DNA of 64,000 nt from Sphagnum compactum (Eukaryota; Bryophyta; Sphagnopsida; Sphagnales). Both the position numbers and the translations under genes were made by a program. Shown in pieces: positions 1 through 9,559 of this stretch. Each line of letters starts with the position of its first letter. Positions within the stretch are counted from its first letter, which is position 1. The stretch is from the NCBI GenBank assembly GCA_965153455.1, contig OZ234501.1:124001-188000 (forward strand), given 5' to 3'. The notes under the pieces were generated by a model. That model ran no database searches. It was not told where the DNA came from and saw only the letters and a program-made list of their open reading frames with translations.

Positions 1-2
1 CG

Positions 3-125
3 TGGGTTCCCGGTGATGGCCATTATCGTTGGCTACGAGGGCCAATCAACCCCCTTCCCATGGAGCACCGAGCCAAGTACCTCGCTCACACCATTCGTCG
101 CATTCTAGATTTTTTGCAATTGTGA
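3..125 (+). CDS. C-terminal coding scrap, unknown protein
   Basis: An open frame enters from before the window and ends at TGA 123-125. The 40 residues begin WVPGDGHYRWLRG and end RRILDFLQL. The stretch is GC-rich, and composition drops sharply to AT-rich just after the stop, as expected at the end of real coding sequence or of a younger insert. I do not recognise the family. It could be the last exon of a gene or a fragment of a mobile element. Confidence 0.3.
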   Translation, partial: WVPGDGHYRWLRGPINPLPMEHRAKYLAHTIRRILDFLQL

Positions 126-1373
126 ACTATCCTTTAAGTCGGTTATAAAGTTATAATTCACCTGAGGCTACTCAGGTGGAAATGTTACTACTTAAATTTG
201 ATTTTGATTCTATTTAAAAGTTTGATAGAAGTGAAACTAAATAAAGATGTATTATGACTACATCCTAAAAATCTTACAAGTATATCATTAGTGCTTGAAG
301 ATTCTTCTACATACTAACTTAACCTTGTGATGGCGAAATGTTATTATTAATTATGGGCTTGTATTCCCTATATATCAATAAATCACATCTAATTCTACAT
401 CCCCTTTCCCTTCTCTACAACATAAAAAGGATAATGTACTTTAAAAGGTTTACTAGGTCCTTAACTGATTAAGCGTTACTTCAACTGAAATAAAGAAGTA
501 GTATATGCCTAGAAATATCACAAAAGTTGATTCAACTGTTAATAATCACTACTTGGAGGCTTATAAGCATTCAAATCATTAGTACTAAAGGAAATTATGG
601 AACTAAAGCTTGACTAATTATTGAGCTATAATCCATGGCTCACATTAGGCGGTGTTAACCCTACTGCAATATGGTTTTTAGTGCTTTGTCCATTGGGTTA
701 GCTCTATTGTCATTTGTGTCAACATAATGGAACACCAATTGACCTTCTTCCCTTTGTTTACCAAATTGAGAATAATCGTAATGTGGTTATTGAAGTAGAC
801 TAACTTTTCTCGTTGGTAGATGTTGAAGGTAGATTTTATTGAAATCAATATTTTACCAAAATTTTATCAAAACTAATTTTTCCCTATCGAATTTTCCTTA
901 ACAAATTTCCTTAACCAAATTTACTCTATCGAAAACCTTTTTATCGAAACCGATTTATACTACTGACTGACTCTATGTATATTTGGGACCAATTTTTTTG
1001 GGATTAGGTTAACTGCTTGTTCCACCATTTCCAACTTCTTTCTTAGAGGTACTTAAGGCTATATCCTTTTGTGGACTATATAGGAGAATATTTTTTGAAG
1101 TAAAATTATTTTGTTCCTACCATACTTTGTAGGTAAAGTTCTATGTGTAGGTTTTCCTTTCATATGTTTGGAATATTCTAACCTTTTGTATGCGAATATT
1201 ATTCCTTGCATGTTTGTTTCTATAGACAGTTTATGAGGCTGGCCTATCAAGATTTGATAGCCCTATTTGTGTTGAAGTTTTTTTCTTACCTAAGGAGAAT
1301 AATAGGATAATTATCTTATTTTCCCTTATTTTATTCCTTTCAAAACCTGATAGTTCATTGGGTGGCCTTAATA
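126..1373 (+). mobile_element. AT-rich sequence ending in the 5' LTR terminus of gypsy A
   Basis: No credible gene is present. The right edge looks like an LTR end: a GGTGG run, then TTAATA, followed at once by TTTGGTGACCATATC. The same arrangement (TTAACA or CTAACA, then TTTGG-C/T-RACCA) recurs at 25343, 23993 (minus strand), 47562 and 56072, each time leading into a gypsy gag or leader. The left edge of this LTR could not be placed because no matching 3' LTR was found after the polypurine tract near 15.3 kb. A small degenerate run of TATCGAAA-like words lies at 880-950. Confidence 0.45.
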
Positions 1374-1392
1374 TTTGGTGACCATATCAGAA
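1374..1392 (+). other. Primer-binding-site-like sequence of gypsy A
   Basis: TTTGGTGACCATATCAGAA lies directly after the presumed LTR end. It matches the equivalent positions of the other gypsy elements in the window, which read TTTGGCAACCAT. The cognate tRNA was not assigned. Confidence 0.45.
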
Positions 1393-1603
1393 CTAATAAA
1401 TCTAAAATTTCAAGTTCATTCCCATTTGGACAAATATTGGTTAGAGTTATTTTATTTTACCAAAACAAATTGTAAATTAATTATTTTTGTTGTTTGACAA
1501 ATAAAAATAAAAAACAAAATAACCCGTATACTACAACTTTTTTATAGTCATTTACCTTATGCTAACAATGTTAACAAGAAGTATGAAGAAAATAGTGGAA
1601 TAG

Positions 1604-2140
1604 CACTACTACATATTGTGCCTTTTTACGAAGGGAAAAACAAAAAACCGGAAGGGTTTGCGAAGCAAAAACAACTTGCCATATTTGCGATGTGACACGC
1701 ATCGCACCTTGTGGTTCACCAACCATCGCTAATATATAATGTACCTTAAATCATCACAACGCTTTTGCGACATACACCACAACCAAAACTTTGCGACCCT
1801 CTCAGTCTCCGTGCACGCTAGCGATATTCCACATTTCGCACCTCTTAATCATACTCACAGAATCGTAAATTTTAAAATACACAAACTATCGCAAAACAAT
1901 TTGAAACTCACAAGAAATCGCAATCTTGTGTTAATCGGCGCATCGCATTTTGCGTTTGAATATGTATCGCAAACCTCATCACAAATTTTTACAAAAGTTT
2001 CCGGTGTTGGACGTATCGCAAGTTGCGATGTGCGTTAGTTCGCAAAGTAGTAAAAGGGATCCTGGAGAAGGAAGTTTCGCAAAAGGTTTCGCAATGTCAT
2101 CTGATTTATCACGGCCTTTTTTAAGTCGCATAAAATCTTG
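1604..2140. repeat. Left subterminal repeat region of the CACTA element
   Basis: About fifteen copies or near-copies of TTTGCGA/TCGCAAA, with variants such as ATCGCA and TTGCGT, occur here in both orientations. In Spm-type elements the subterminal repeats bind the TNPA-type protein. That this word is the binding site is inferred from its density at both ends. Small open frames through this region are by-products. Confidence 0.75.
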
Positions 2141-2359
2141 GTGACATTGAGGGAGTACATGCAGTAGTGTAAAGGAGAGTAGTACAAAGTTCCTAAAGGG
2201 CCTACTCCTAGAACTATAAAGGCTGAAATTCGCTAAAGACTTTGACACAATGAACATTGTGGAATAATATAGCTAAAGACTTTGACACAATGAACATTGT
2301 GCAGTAATATAGAACCACAAGCCTCAATGGCAATTTGCATAAAAATAATGAGTAGTACA

Positions 2360-4570
2360 TTATACGTGGTCATCATCCACCTCAGAGGTTGTAAGCACAA
2401 CCTCTGGTTTCTCACCTAGAATAGAACGGGACCGTGGCACATATGTGACAACAAGTGACCACTCCTCTGGGTTTGGGGGATAAGGAAGATAAAAGCATTG
2501 TTCTGCATGACTGGGAAAAGTAAATGGCTCTGAAGTTTGCCAATGAGATGGCTGATAATTGGTGGCAAATGTCTTTAACCGTGTGTGTCCTCACTCATCC
2601 TGAACTACAGTGCAATTTGCACCAGCAAGGTTCACTTTAAACCACTTGCACTTAAACACATACTCTTCAAACTTTGAATGTGCATCATAAGACACCACCA
2701 AGATCTCTTCCAGCTTTCCATAATGTGGCACAATATCTCAAATAATATTCCTATCATGCCGACTGCTTCTAAAGTCCTGAATGAATTGCCCTTGAACTCC
2801 ACAGTCAAAGGTGCGGCCCCTCTTTTCATCCAAAGTGGAAATCCTGAAATTAATATTGTGTTAGGCATTGTGAGTCAACAACTTATATGATAATAGAAAC
2901 TTCATGCCCATAAAATCATTCTAGAAAATTCTAAAAAACTTGTCTGGAATGTGAAGATGAGTTAATATGCCTAATGAAATAGAAAAAATAAATACCTGAA
3001 ATGTCTTCCTTGTGTCCACATTGCTGAACGTGTTGTCACAACTCTCTGTGGTCCATGAACAATGGTGCGAACATCATCTGTGATCTCTGGAAAACATGAT
3101 ATACTTTCTCCTTGTGCCAACAATTGATCCACTTCAGCCAACTTCTCTTTCATTTACTTATGCAACGTAGGAAAAATCCTTGATCTCCCACTCATACTTT
3201 TGGCATTCTCATAAAAGTTCCTCCACTCTTCCATGACATTGCTATTATTCAACATGAATGTGGTCAGCTGAATTAACTCTGTAGGTAATAACATACGTGT
3301 TTGGATGGCACCAGTCAAACGGTCTTCCTCCTCTTCTCTTTCCTCCATCCAGACATGAAGACATGATGGATCTATAGTGGCCAAGATGTTGGTGCAATAA
3401 AACATGCTCTCTACTGCCAAGTGTCCTGTTGCCATGCTTCCCTCCACTCGTGCATGGTTACGGACATAACCCTTTAATACTGCCATATATCTTTCAAGCC
3501 AATACATCCACCGACAATGCACAGGACCAACAATGGCTATCTCATCCACAAGGTGAACTAGTAAATGCACTTGACAATCAAAAAATGATGGAGGGAAGGC
3601 CTTTTCCAACTTGCATACCACCTTCGCTGCTATTACCCTCATTCTTGGAATCTCCTCTACAAATAACTCCTTTGAGCATACCCATCTCAACAGATATCCC
3701 AATGACCAAAGAGCATCTTGTACTTCTGCACTGGCTAAGCCTATTATTGCCACAGGCAATATGTGCTGCAGTAAACGATGATAGTCATGTGTCTTCAGAT
3801 ACCTTGGCCACTTGTGGTCATCGTCCCTACCAAAAGCTTTTTGAAGATTAGCTCCATAACCTGCAACAAGGATCCATAAAATTATACAAAAGTATTCTAG
3901 ACATCCAACAGATAGCCAACTATATTTCAAACTCTTTTTCTAGTATAAGGCATACAGATTTAAATATAAATAAAAGCAACAAATAACTTTTAAATTCCTA
4001 TGGAGGATAAGATCTTTTTAGCCTCCTTCCAAGATCCTGGCAAAACATTTTCCTCAGGCAGCAAGAGGCTATGACAATACTGGAAAATGTCTGACAACAT
4101 AATATTGCTTGCCTTGTGTTTTGCTTGGATGTTTAACAACCCCAGTATGGCTGCTAAACGGCTTAACCTTGCACCTTGAAAAATAGGTGTTCGAGCATGT
4201 GCCTCCGCCTCTTGCCACTACCGTTGTCCCTGGGCAGTATGTTGATGATGTGGAACATCTGCATTGGCTCCTTCATCATGTGGGTTGCCAGACATATCAT
4301 CAACTATGTCAAGTCCAAACCAGTCAACCATGAAGTCATCCATCGCTTGTTCTTGGTTTACAGGCAATGGTGCTTCCTGAACTGGTTGAGAGACACCTTC
4401 ATCATGAGCAGACAAGTCATTTGATGAAGAATGAGTTGATGAAGAGTCTGATTTGTGTGGCATGCCCATTTCCCGATATGTTGCTCTCAACCTCCGTGGC
4501 AGCATGTCTTCAGAAGGCCGAATATTCTATGCAATACCAAATCCAGAAGATCTTAACTATATACTAAGCA
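2360..4570 (-). pseudogene. TNP2-like CACTA transposase, catalytic core missing
   Basis: Read on the minus strand, an N-terminal part (4505-4218) begins MLPRRLRATYREMGMP and runs into acidic linker, followed near 4150-4010 by LSRLAAILGLLN, a LLLPEENVLPGSW segment and an EAKK block, all usual in TNP2 proteins. The next exon after a TGCAG acceptor (from 3860) is a DUF4218 domain with YLKTHDYHRLLQHILP, FPPSFFDCQVHLLVHLVDE and RWMYWLERYMAVLKGYVRN. DUF4216-like sequence follows: a TIVHGPQRVV block, then after another acceptor FDCGVQGQFIQDFRSSRHDR and VFKCKWF. The stop is at 2362-2360. The Transposase_21 catalytic domain expected between the EAKK block and DUF4218 is absent. Stops occur at 3156-3154, 2740-2738 and 2591-2589, and one follows QGQR near 4217. 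The family is certain and the gene is not functional. Confidence 0.85.
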
Positions 4571-4672
4571 TAGTCGCATATTACATTATAAATAAAAAAT
4601 GCCAAAATGCATGTATATAGATATGGTATGTTATGTCTTAAACAAAGTACATAGTTCAGAAATGGTGGAATC

Positions 4673-6025
4673 CTAACTCCACTCATAGTGTGTAAACAAC
4701 TCATCTCCCGATCTGATGGTCCTAGTAGCTATAACCAGGCAATGGTCTTCATGATAAGTCTGGCCATATGGTGCTGGAGGAGGTCCCTCAACAAAAACCC
4801 ACTCACAATTAGCCCTACGCTTAGGATGAGTCCCCACTGTACTGTTGATGAAACCAGCAATGTTTCCAGAACGTATGGGGTCTCCATCTATCACTCTCAC
4901 ATCACTATGCCTCCTAGTGCTACCAGCAAAGGTGTCCATCTCAAGAGCAAAGGTCTTCCGCTCAGGATGTTGTGTGAGGATCCTGTTCCAATGTCTTCTC
5001 TTATAGATAGGCCCACCATAAGGGAACAAAGTAGGACCCTCTCTATGACATCTAGCTGAATCCTCTACAATGATGTCCTCACAAGCATATACTCCATAGC
5101 CATGCCTCTCTCCAAGTGTAGAGGTCTTAACAATCCATCGTCTACCCCAAACCACAACCTCTTCATCATAGGGCAAACTATCAAGCAACCCAAAAACTGC
5201 AGGGTTCCATGATTGGATAATATTGGCACATTTGCCAGTGAACTCACACATACCCCATCTGCCCTCAACAATAGTCCTAGCATGACCCTCACTTGGACGT
5301 TGTGCTTTGGATCGCTGTCTAACGGAGGGCACACGTGGCCTTGCCTCATGCTGTGGCTTATTGGCCTCATGAGAGGTACCAATCCCTACAGCAAATGCTT
5401 GCGAAAGTGCATTTCCTATGGCAGCTAAAACCCCTGGTGATAGAACATAGGCTGGTGGTTTCATACGGGAACCCTATTACATTCAAAAAACCACAACAAA
5501 CCATGGAAGTGAAAATAGTTTCAAAGAGGATTTCATGAAAAATAACATGTATCAAAGAGGAAAAAATGACAATGGTAAATGACACTTACCACATGAGATG
5601 AAGAAGCTCCTGGAGTAAGACCACGATGATGCCCAAATCGCTGATTGTGTTGAGCACAAACATATGACTTTTGTGAAATCTGACCAACACACTTGGTGCA
5701 TTGGCAAAGCTACCGAGGTGGACCACGAGGAGAATGAGACACCTCTGCCTGCGTATGAGCTGATGTGCCTTCATTTGAGGAGGATGAGTCACTAGTGGAC
5801 ACAACGGAGGAGGAAGACGTATCATCTGTCACATTAATACGACACAAGTGTAAGGCAAAGACCAGATTAGACTTTCAAAAATCATGTCATACAACAATAT
5901 AAACCCTTGACTACTCAACCTAAACAAAAAAAAAATGCATACCTACATCCAATGTGGGCTCAACAATGCCTATAGGACTGGTTGCTCAAATAATCCCAAC
6001 ACCAATTTCGAAGTAGGGGGCAATA
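4673..6025 (-). pseudogene. SET-domain (histone methyltransferase-like) gene carried by the CACTA element
   Basis: Three minus-strand exons join in frame with canonical sites: 6025-5943, 5825-5590 and 5473-4673. The large exon holds a SET-like domain with GYGVYACEDI, LFPYGG, the GNIAGFIN...RRANCEW block where NHxxxPNC usually lies, and C-terminal GDELFTHYEW with the expected tyrosine. The middle exon has a Ser/Thr linker, then CTKC and a QKSYVCAQHNQRFG stretch that may bind zinc. SET proteins transfer methyl groups from S-adenosylmethionine to lysine. Two in-frame stops, TGA at 5988-5986 and TAG at 5712-5710, are each one transition from CGA and CAG. The large exon is open for 266 codons. The first exon was not found. 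It is transcribed away from the TNPA-like gene across a shared 0.4-kb spacer. It could be captured host sequence or a long-standing part of this lineage. Confidence 0.7.
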
Positions 6026-6444
6026 CTGTAAAAACCCTTTGGCATATGCAAAAAAAAACAACAAAATGTTAAAGCCAGAATAAATTAAAACTTTGCGGAC
6101 CCCTTACGAACCCCCCACCATCGCATCCCTCTTCGCACCAAAGCCCTAAACCCTAAAACTTCCTCTTACATTAGCGAAGTCCCCGACTTCGCAATCCTCC
6201 AACGTTGCGAAAGTAATAGCATTGCACGACCTTTGCGATAAAACCCGGATCGCAAGTTCTGATGCGGGTTACATCGCAAGCCCTGAATTGCCGAAAGTCC
6301 CTAAGGTGTAGTGAAACGGAATCCCTTGAAGCTGGTGTAGTGAAATCTTTCTGGGGTCCTAGAGTGAAACGACGTCGGAATTTGAATTCATTCTCGGCAT
6401 TGCTCGAGAATTGTCGAAGGAAAGCTTGGGCAGAGCGGATTGCA
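6026..6444. promoter_or_regulatory. Divergent spacer with subterminal-type motif cluster and telo-box
   Basis: This gap between the minus-strand SET gene and the plus-strand TNPA-like gene repeats the element's terminal word about ten times between 6090 and 6290 (TTCGCA, TTGCGA, ATCGCA forms). It also holds AAGCCCTAAACCCTAAAAC at 6141-6159, a telo-box-like motif common in plant promoters. A bidirectional promoter under control of the element's own binding protein is an inference from position and motif sharing. Confidence 0.5.
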
Positions 6445-8260
6445 ATGGCTGGGACTGGTGGAGGGGCTTCTGGGTCTGGAGGAGGTGACAACAATGAGGA
6501 AAGGTTGAGGAAGATGATTGCTGATCACTTGAGAGCTTCAGAGCTCTCTGCAATTGATACTAGGACACCTGAAGGGTTGGCATCCTTGACAGCCATTTTA
6601 GGTCAAGCACTGCAAGCAAGGCTGACTGTTGGGGAAGCACAAAGAGATGAGGAGGCAAGGAAGGCTGCAGAAGCCAAGGCAGCAGAGAAGAAGAGAAAGA
6701 GAGATGAGAGAGCAACAACAAGAGCTCTCTCACCTAGAACTCTCGAGAAGAAAAGGAGGAAGGATGAGAGGGATGCCATCAGAAAGGAGAAGCTCAACCT
6801 GAAGAAGAAGGAGGAGGAGAGGAAGAAGCTCCCTCTGATAACATTGGCAGAGGAGGGAATTCCAACCGAGCTAGCATACACTAGGGCGAAGAACACCATT
6901 AGGCACATTGTCTCCACCAACTTTGCACGAGGAGTTGACTGGGGCACTCTCTCAAAGGCAGAGCAGAAGAGAGTGATAAATCAAGTCAAGGGAGCATTTC
7001 GAAATGGACGAGAGCTTGATTCACAGTGGATTGCAGACAAGATCTCTAGTTCAATGTCTCAAGCAAAATACCATGACAGGATGAAGATTCGTGCTCACCT
7101 GAGAGACTTGAATGTGTATAGGAAATTGGAGAGGCCGCTTCAGTTCTCAGAAGACATTTGGAATGCCTTCTACCAATCTGAGGTGCAGCTGAAAGCAGCA
7201 AGGCAGTTGAAAGAGATCATAGAGCAGTTAGCCAAGGCTAAGAAGGCAAGAGAGTTTGGGAGGTCTGACCGTGACCTGAAGGCACTGGAGCTGAAGCTTG
7301 CTGAATGCCAATCAGTGGTGGACGAGGTTGGTGATCCACCATTGAAGTTCTTCAAGGCAGCAGAGCGAGTGAAAATGGTTCCAAACACCACCCATAGGCT
7401 AGGGCAAGGTGGCATTCCCGGCCTCAAAGCAGCATTTGTAAGTACCCTAAACCCTCTCCTCCATTTCTTTCCTGCAAAGACTCACATGCTTGTGAGTTTC
7501 TGTCCAGTCAAACTGGACTGTTTGCGATGCGAATTGCATCGCAAAGACAGGTATATGGAGTTTTGGCCTTTTGGGTTGCGATAGTAGATACGATGCGATT
7601 TGTTTCGCAAGTGTCAGTATGCGAAGGTCTGCGCTTCGCAAAAGTGGTCGGAGATTTGAATAGATTCTTTATGTGTTTTTTTTACTTGTTGTATTATGGG
7701 GACAGTACAAGAGGAAGATCACAGCTGCAGAAATGAATATGGGCCAGGAGCATGGCAAGGAGCATCTTTTTCAACATGTTGATGCACTATTGGTGAGTGG
7801 GTTTGGTTGGGATTCAATTTCTGTTTGTGTTGAAATTGTTTTCATTTGAATCAAGATTTTCATTTTTGGTGTTGACTAAGCTTTGCATGTTGAAATGCAG
7901 GCATCTGAGGGTGAGAGTGAGAGCTCCGAGGGCAGCAGTGATGAGGAGGAGAGAGCAGGTAGCACTGCTCCCAGTGTGCTACTTGTTCCCAGTGGTACCA
8001 CTAGTAGTGGACCCAGTTCATTTGCTAGTCAAAATGAAGGTTCTGCAGGGGGCAAAGATAAAGAGAATAGGGAGGAGGAGGAGGAGGAGGAAGAGGGGCA
8101 GGGGGACGATGAAGAGAGGGAGGAGGAGGGGCAGGGGGACGATGAAGAGAGGGAGGAGGAGGGGCAGGGGGACGATGAAGAGAGGGAGGAGGATGAGCAG
8201 CCTCCCCCTCCACCAGAGAACACTAGGAAGAAAGATTCAAGGAAGAAATCCAAGAGGTGA
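6445..8260 (+). CDS. TNPA-like (Transposase_24-type) CACTA accessory protein, three exons
   Basis: Exons 6445-7437, 7706-7792 and 7901-8260 join in frame at GTAAGT/CAG, GTGAGT/CAG and so on, giving about 479 residues without a stop. The ATG at 6445 was chosen because it sits in a favourable AATGGC context and starts the Gly/Ser-rich leader. An in-frame ATG at 6262 would add 61 residues with no recognisable feature, inside the motif cluster. Order: Gly-rich start, basic coiled coil with KKRKRDER and EKKRRKDER signals (about 90-140), a globular part with RGVDWGTLSKAEQKRVINQV and WIADKISSSMSQAKY, then LERPLQFSEDIWNAFYQSEV and a long helix, resembling the plant Transposase_24 family. The tail is very acidic, with an 11-residue unit three times. 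TNPA-type proteins bind subterminal repeats and help excision. Family assignment is by pattern only, and it is the only intact gene in the element. Confidence 0.7.
7438..7705 (+). promoter_or_regulatory. Intron 1 of the TNPA-like gene with terminal-motif cluster
   Basis: The intron runs from GTAAGT to a GACAG acceptor. Between about 7520 and 7645 it contains GTTTGCGATGCGAATTGC, ATCGCAAAG, TTGCGATAG, TTTCGCAAG and CTTCGCAAAAG, the same word found at both element termini. This could allow the encoded protein to bind its own gene. Confidence 0.45.
8096..8194 (+). repeat. 33-bp in-frame tandem repeat, three units
   Basis: Units starting GGGCAGGGGGACGATGAAGA begin at 8096, 8129 and 8162 and are nearly identical. 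Each encodes 11 residues rich in Glu and Asp in the acidic tail of the TNPA-like protein. The high identity suggests recent slippage. Confidence 0.85.
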
Positions 8261-8961
8261 AGGAAGTCTAGATAGACAGCTAGTGTGTTAGATACCCAAG
8301 GGTTGCAAACCCTTTTACATTGTAAATTTTGAAATTTTGATATAGATTTTCTTTTTTGCGGCCCAAAGTGACCCAAATAAACCCTGCTTCCAAAATAAGA
8401 ATACAGTGCCATGCTCTTGCGATACACAGTGGATCTCAAAACAATTTGCGAATCATAATTCTTCGCAACATTGCAAAAGCCAAAAGACCAATAATACCAT
8501 GTCACAGACATCGCTACACTCTTGGGGGTAAAATCATTCCAGAACACGTTTCCGAAATCATAGATTTCGTAAACTTTTAGCGGCATTCTAAGAATCCCAA
8601 AAAGTTTGCGTGAGATCTTAATGCCACTAAGGGTTTGCGATAGACCTTATTTCGGAAATCGATAGACTTTTGAGTCGAATCGCTAAGTCGTTGCGGCGAT
8701 GGGTTTGTTGCAAATAGTTTCCGATTTAATTTTAATCGCAAACGGTATATAGAAGCAGTTATAATCGTAAAAGTTTTGCGATTGTATCAAGTTCGGGAGT
8801 TGTGAAGGACTTGCGATTGTACGAGTGCGAATGTTATGGTATCGCAAAGGCTTAACAGTTTGCGAGGAGTTATGGTTCGCAAATGCGGGTTTTCGAAAAC
8901 TTCTTTCTTTGTTGTTTGCGATGATATGTGGATCGCAAAATAGCCCCCTGTTGTTGTAGTG
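8261..8961. repeat. Right subterminal repeat region of the CACTA element
   Basis: No gene is present. From about 8400 to 8940 there are around twenty copies of TTTGCGA/TCGCAAA or one-base variants (TTTCCGAAATC, AATCGCTAAG), in both orientations, mirroring the left end. The element ends TGTTGTAGTG at 8961. Confidence 0.75.
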
Positions 8962-9559
8962 TAGGTTTTGTAAGAAAATGCTAAAGTAGGCCACGTAAGT
9001 AACCCGGAGCGACTAGAGCAACCCAAGATTGACCCAAAGGAGGTTGTAACCTTTCATAGTGAAAAGTAAAATGAATTGGAGGATGCTATCAAAAATACCA
9101 AACCAAAAACTTTATGACCTATCGAAAATCATCCACTAGAATTGCAATGCATTAAAACCTAACTAGAAACTCCACATGAACCTATTTAGGGCCCTACCGG
9201 AAAAAAAAACTTTTTGGTACCATGAAACGTGACAAGTCCACGCACTGGAGGGAGTGAAATTGACTAATTCCATAAGTAAATTGATGAACTATGCCATTTT
9301 TAGGGGAAGGAGCCTTTTGATGAAGTATAAAGCGTGTAGTCTTCCAGGATGAACATTTCAGATGAAAAAAAGTTCCATCAAGAAATTTCAATAACCCTTG
9401 TTTTTAACATTTGTACTTTTTGTCAAAGTTCGAGTCACCACACAAACAATTGTCTTTTTCGGTTTAGTAGTATCTTGCGTACATAAACAATATTGACTTA
9501 ATATAGTCCTTATCCAATATCATTACATGTTCAAAGTTTAGTTCCAAATGTTTAGAATT

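Larger units (their letters stand above)
1604..8961. mobile_element. CACTA (En/Spm-type) DNA transposon, 7358 bp, with cargo genes
   Basis: The left end reads CACTACTACA and the right end TGTTGTAGTG, inverted repeats matching at 9 of 10 positions. The direct repeat TAG lies on both sides (1601-1603 and 8962-8964), the 3-bp target duplication typical of this superfamily. Both ends carry dense copies of TTTGCGA/TCGCAAA in both orientations, as expected of subterminal transposase-binding repeats. Inside are a minus-strand TNP2-like transposase remnant, a minus-strand SET-domain gene, and a plus-strand TNPA-like gene. CpG is frequent here but rare in the flanking gypsy sequence, so this insert is younger. 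The missing catalytic core makes it non-autonomous. Confidence 0.93.

Noticed and set aside
1739-2257. Short frames on both strands near the left end of the CACTA element
   Set aside because: They cross the subterminal repeat array and overlap each other on opposite strands.
3429-3851. 140-codon plus-strand frame
   Set aside because: It lies opposite the DUF4218 domain and has no domain of its own.
6262-6444. In-frame extension of the TNPA-like protein to an earlier ATG
   Set aside because: The extra 61 residues have no recognisable feature and lie in the motif cluster. The ATG at 6445 is in a better context and begins the Gly-rich start typical of such proteins.
8025-8213. Pro/Ser-rich minus-strand frame
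   Set aside because: It is the complement of the acidic tandem repeat in the TNPA-like tail; its composition is a by-product.
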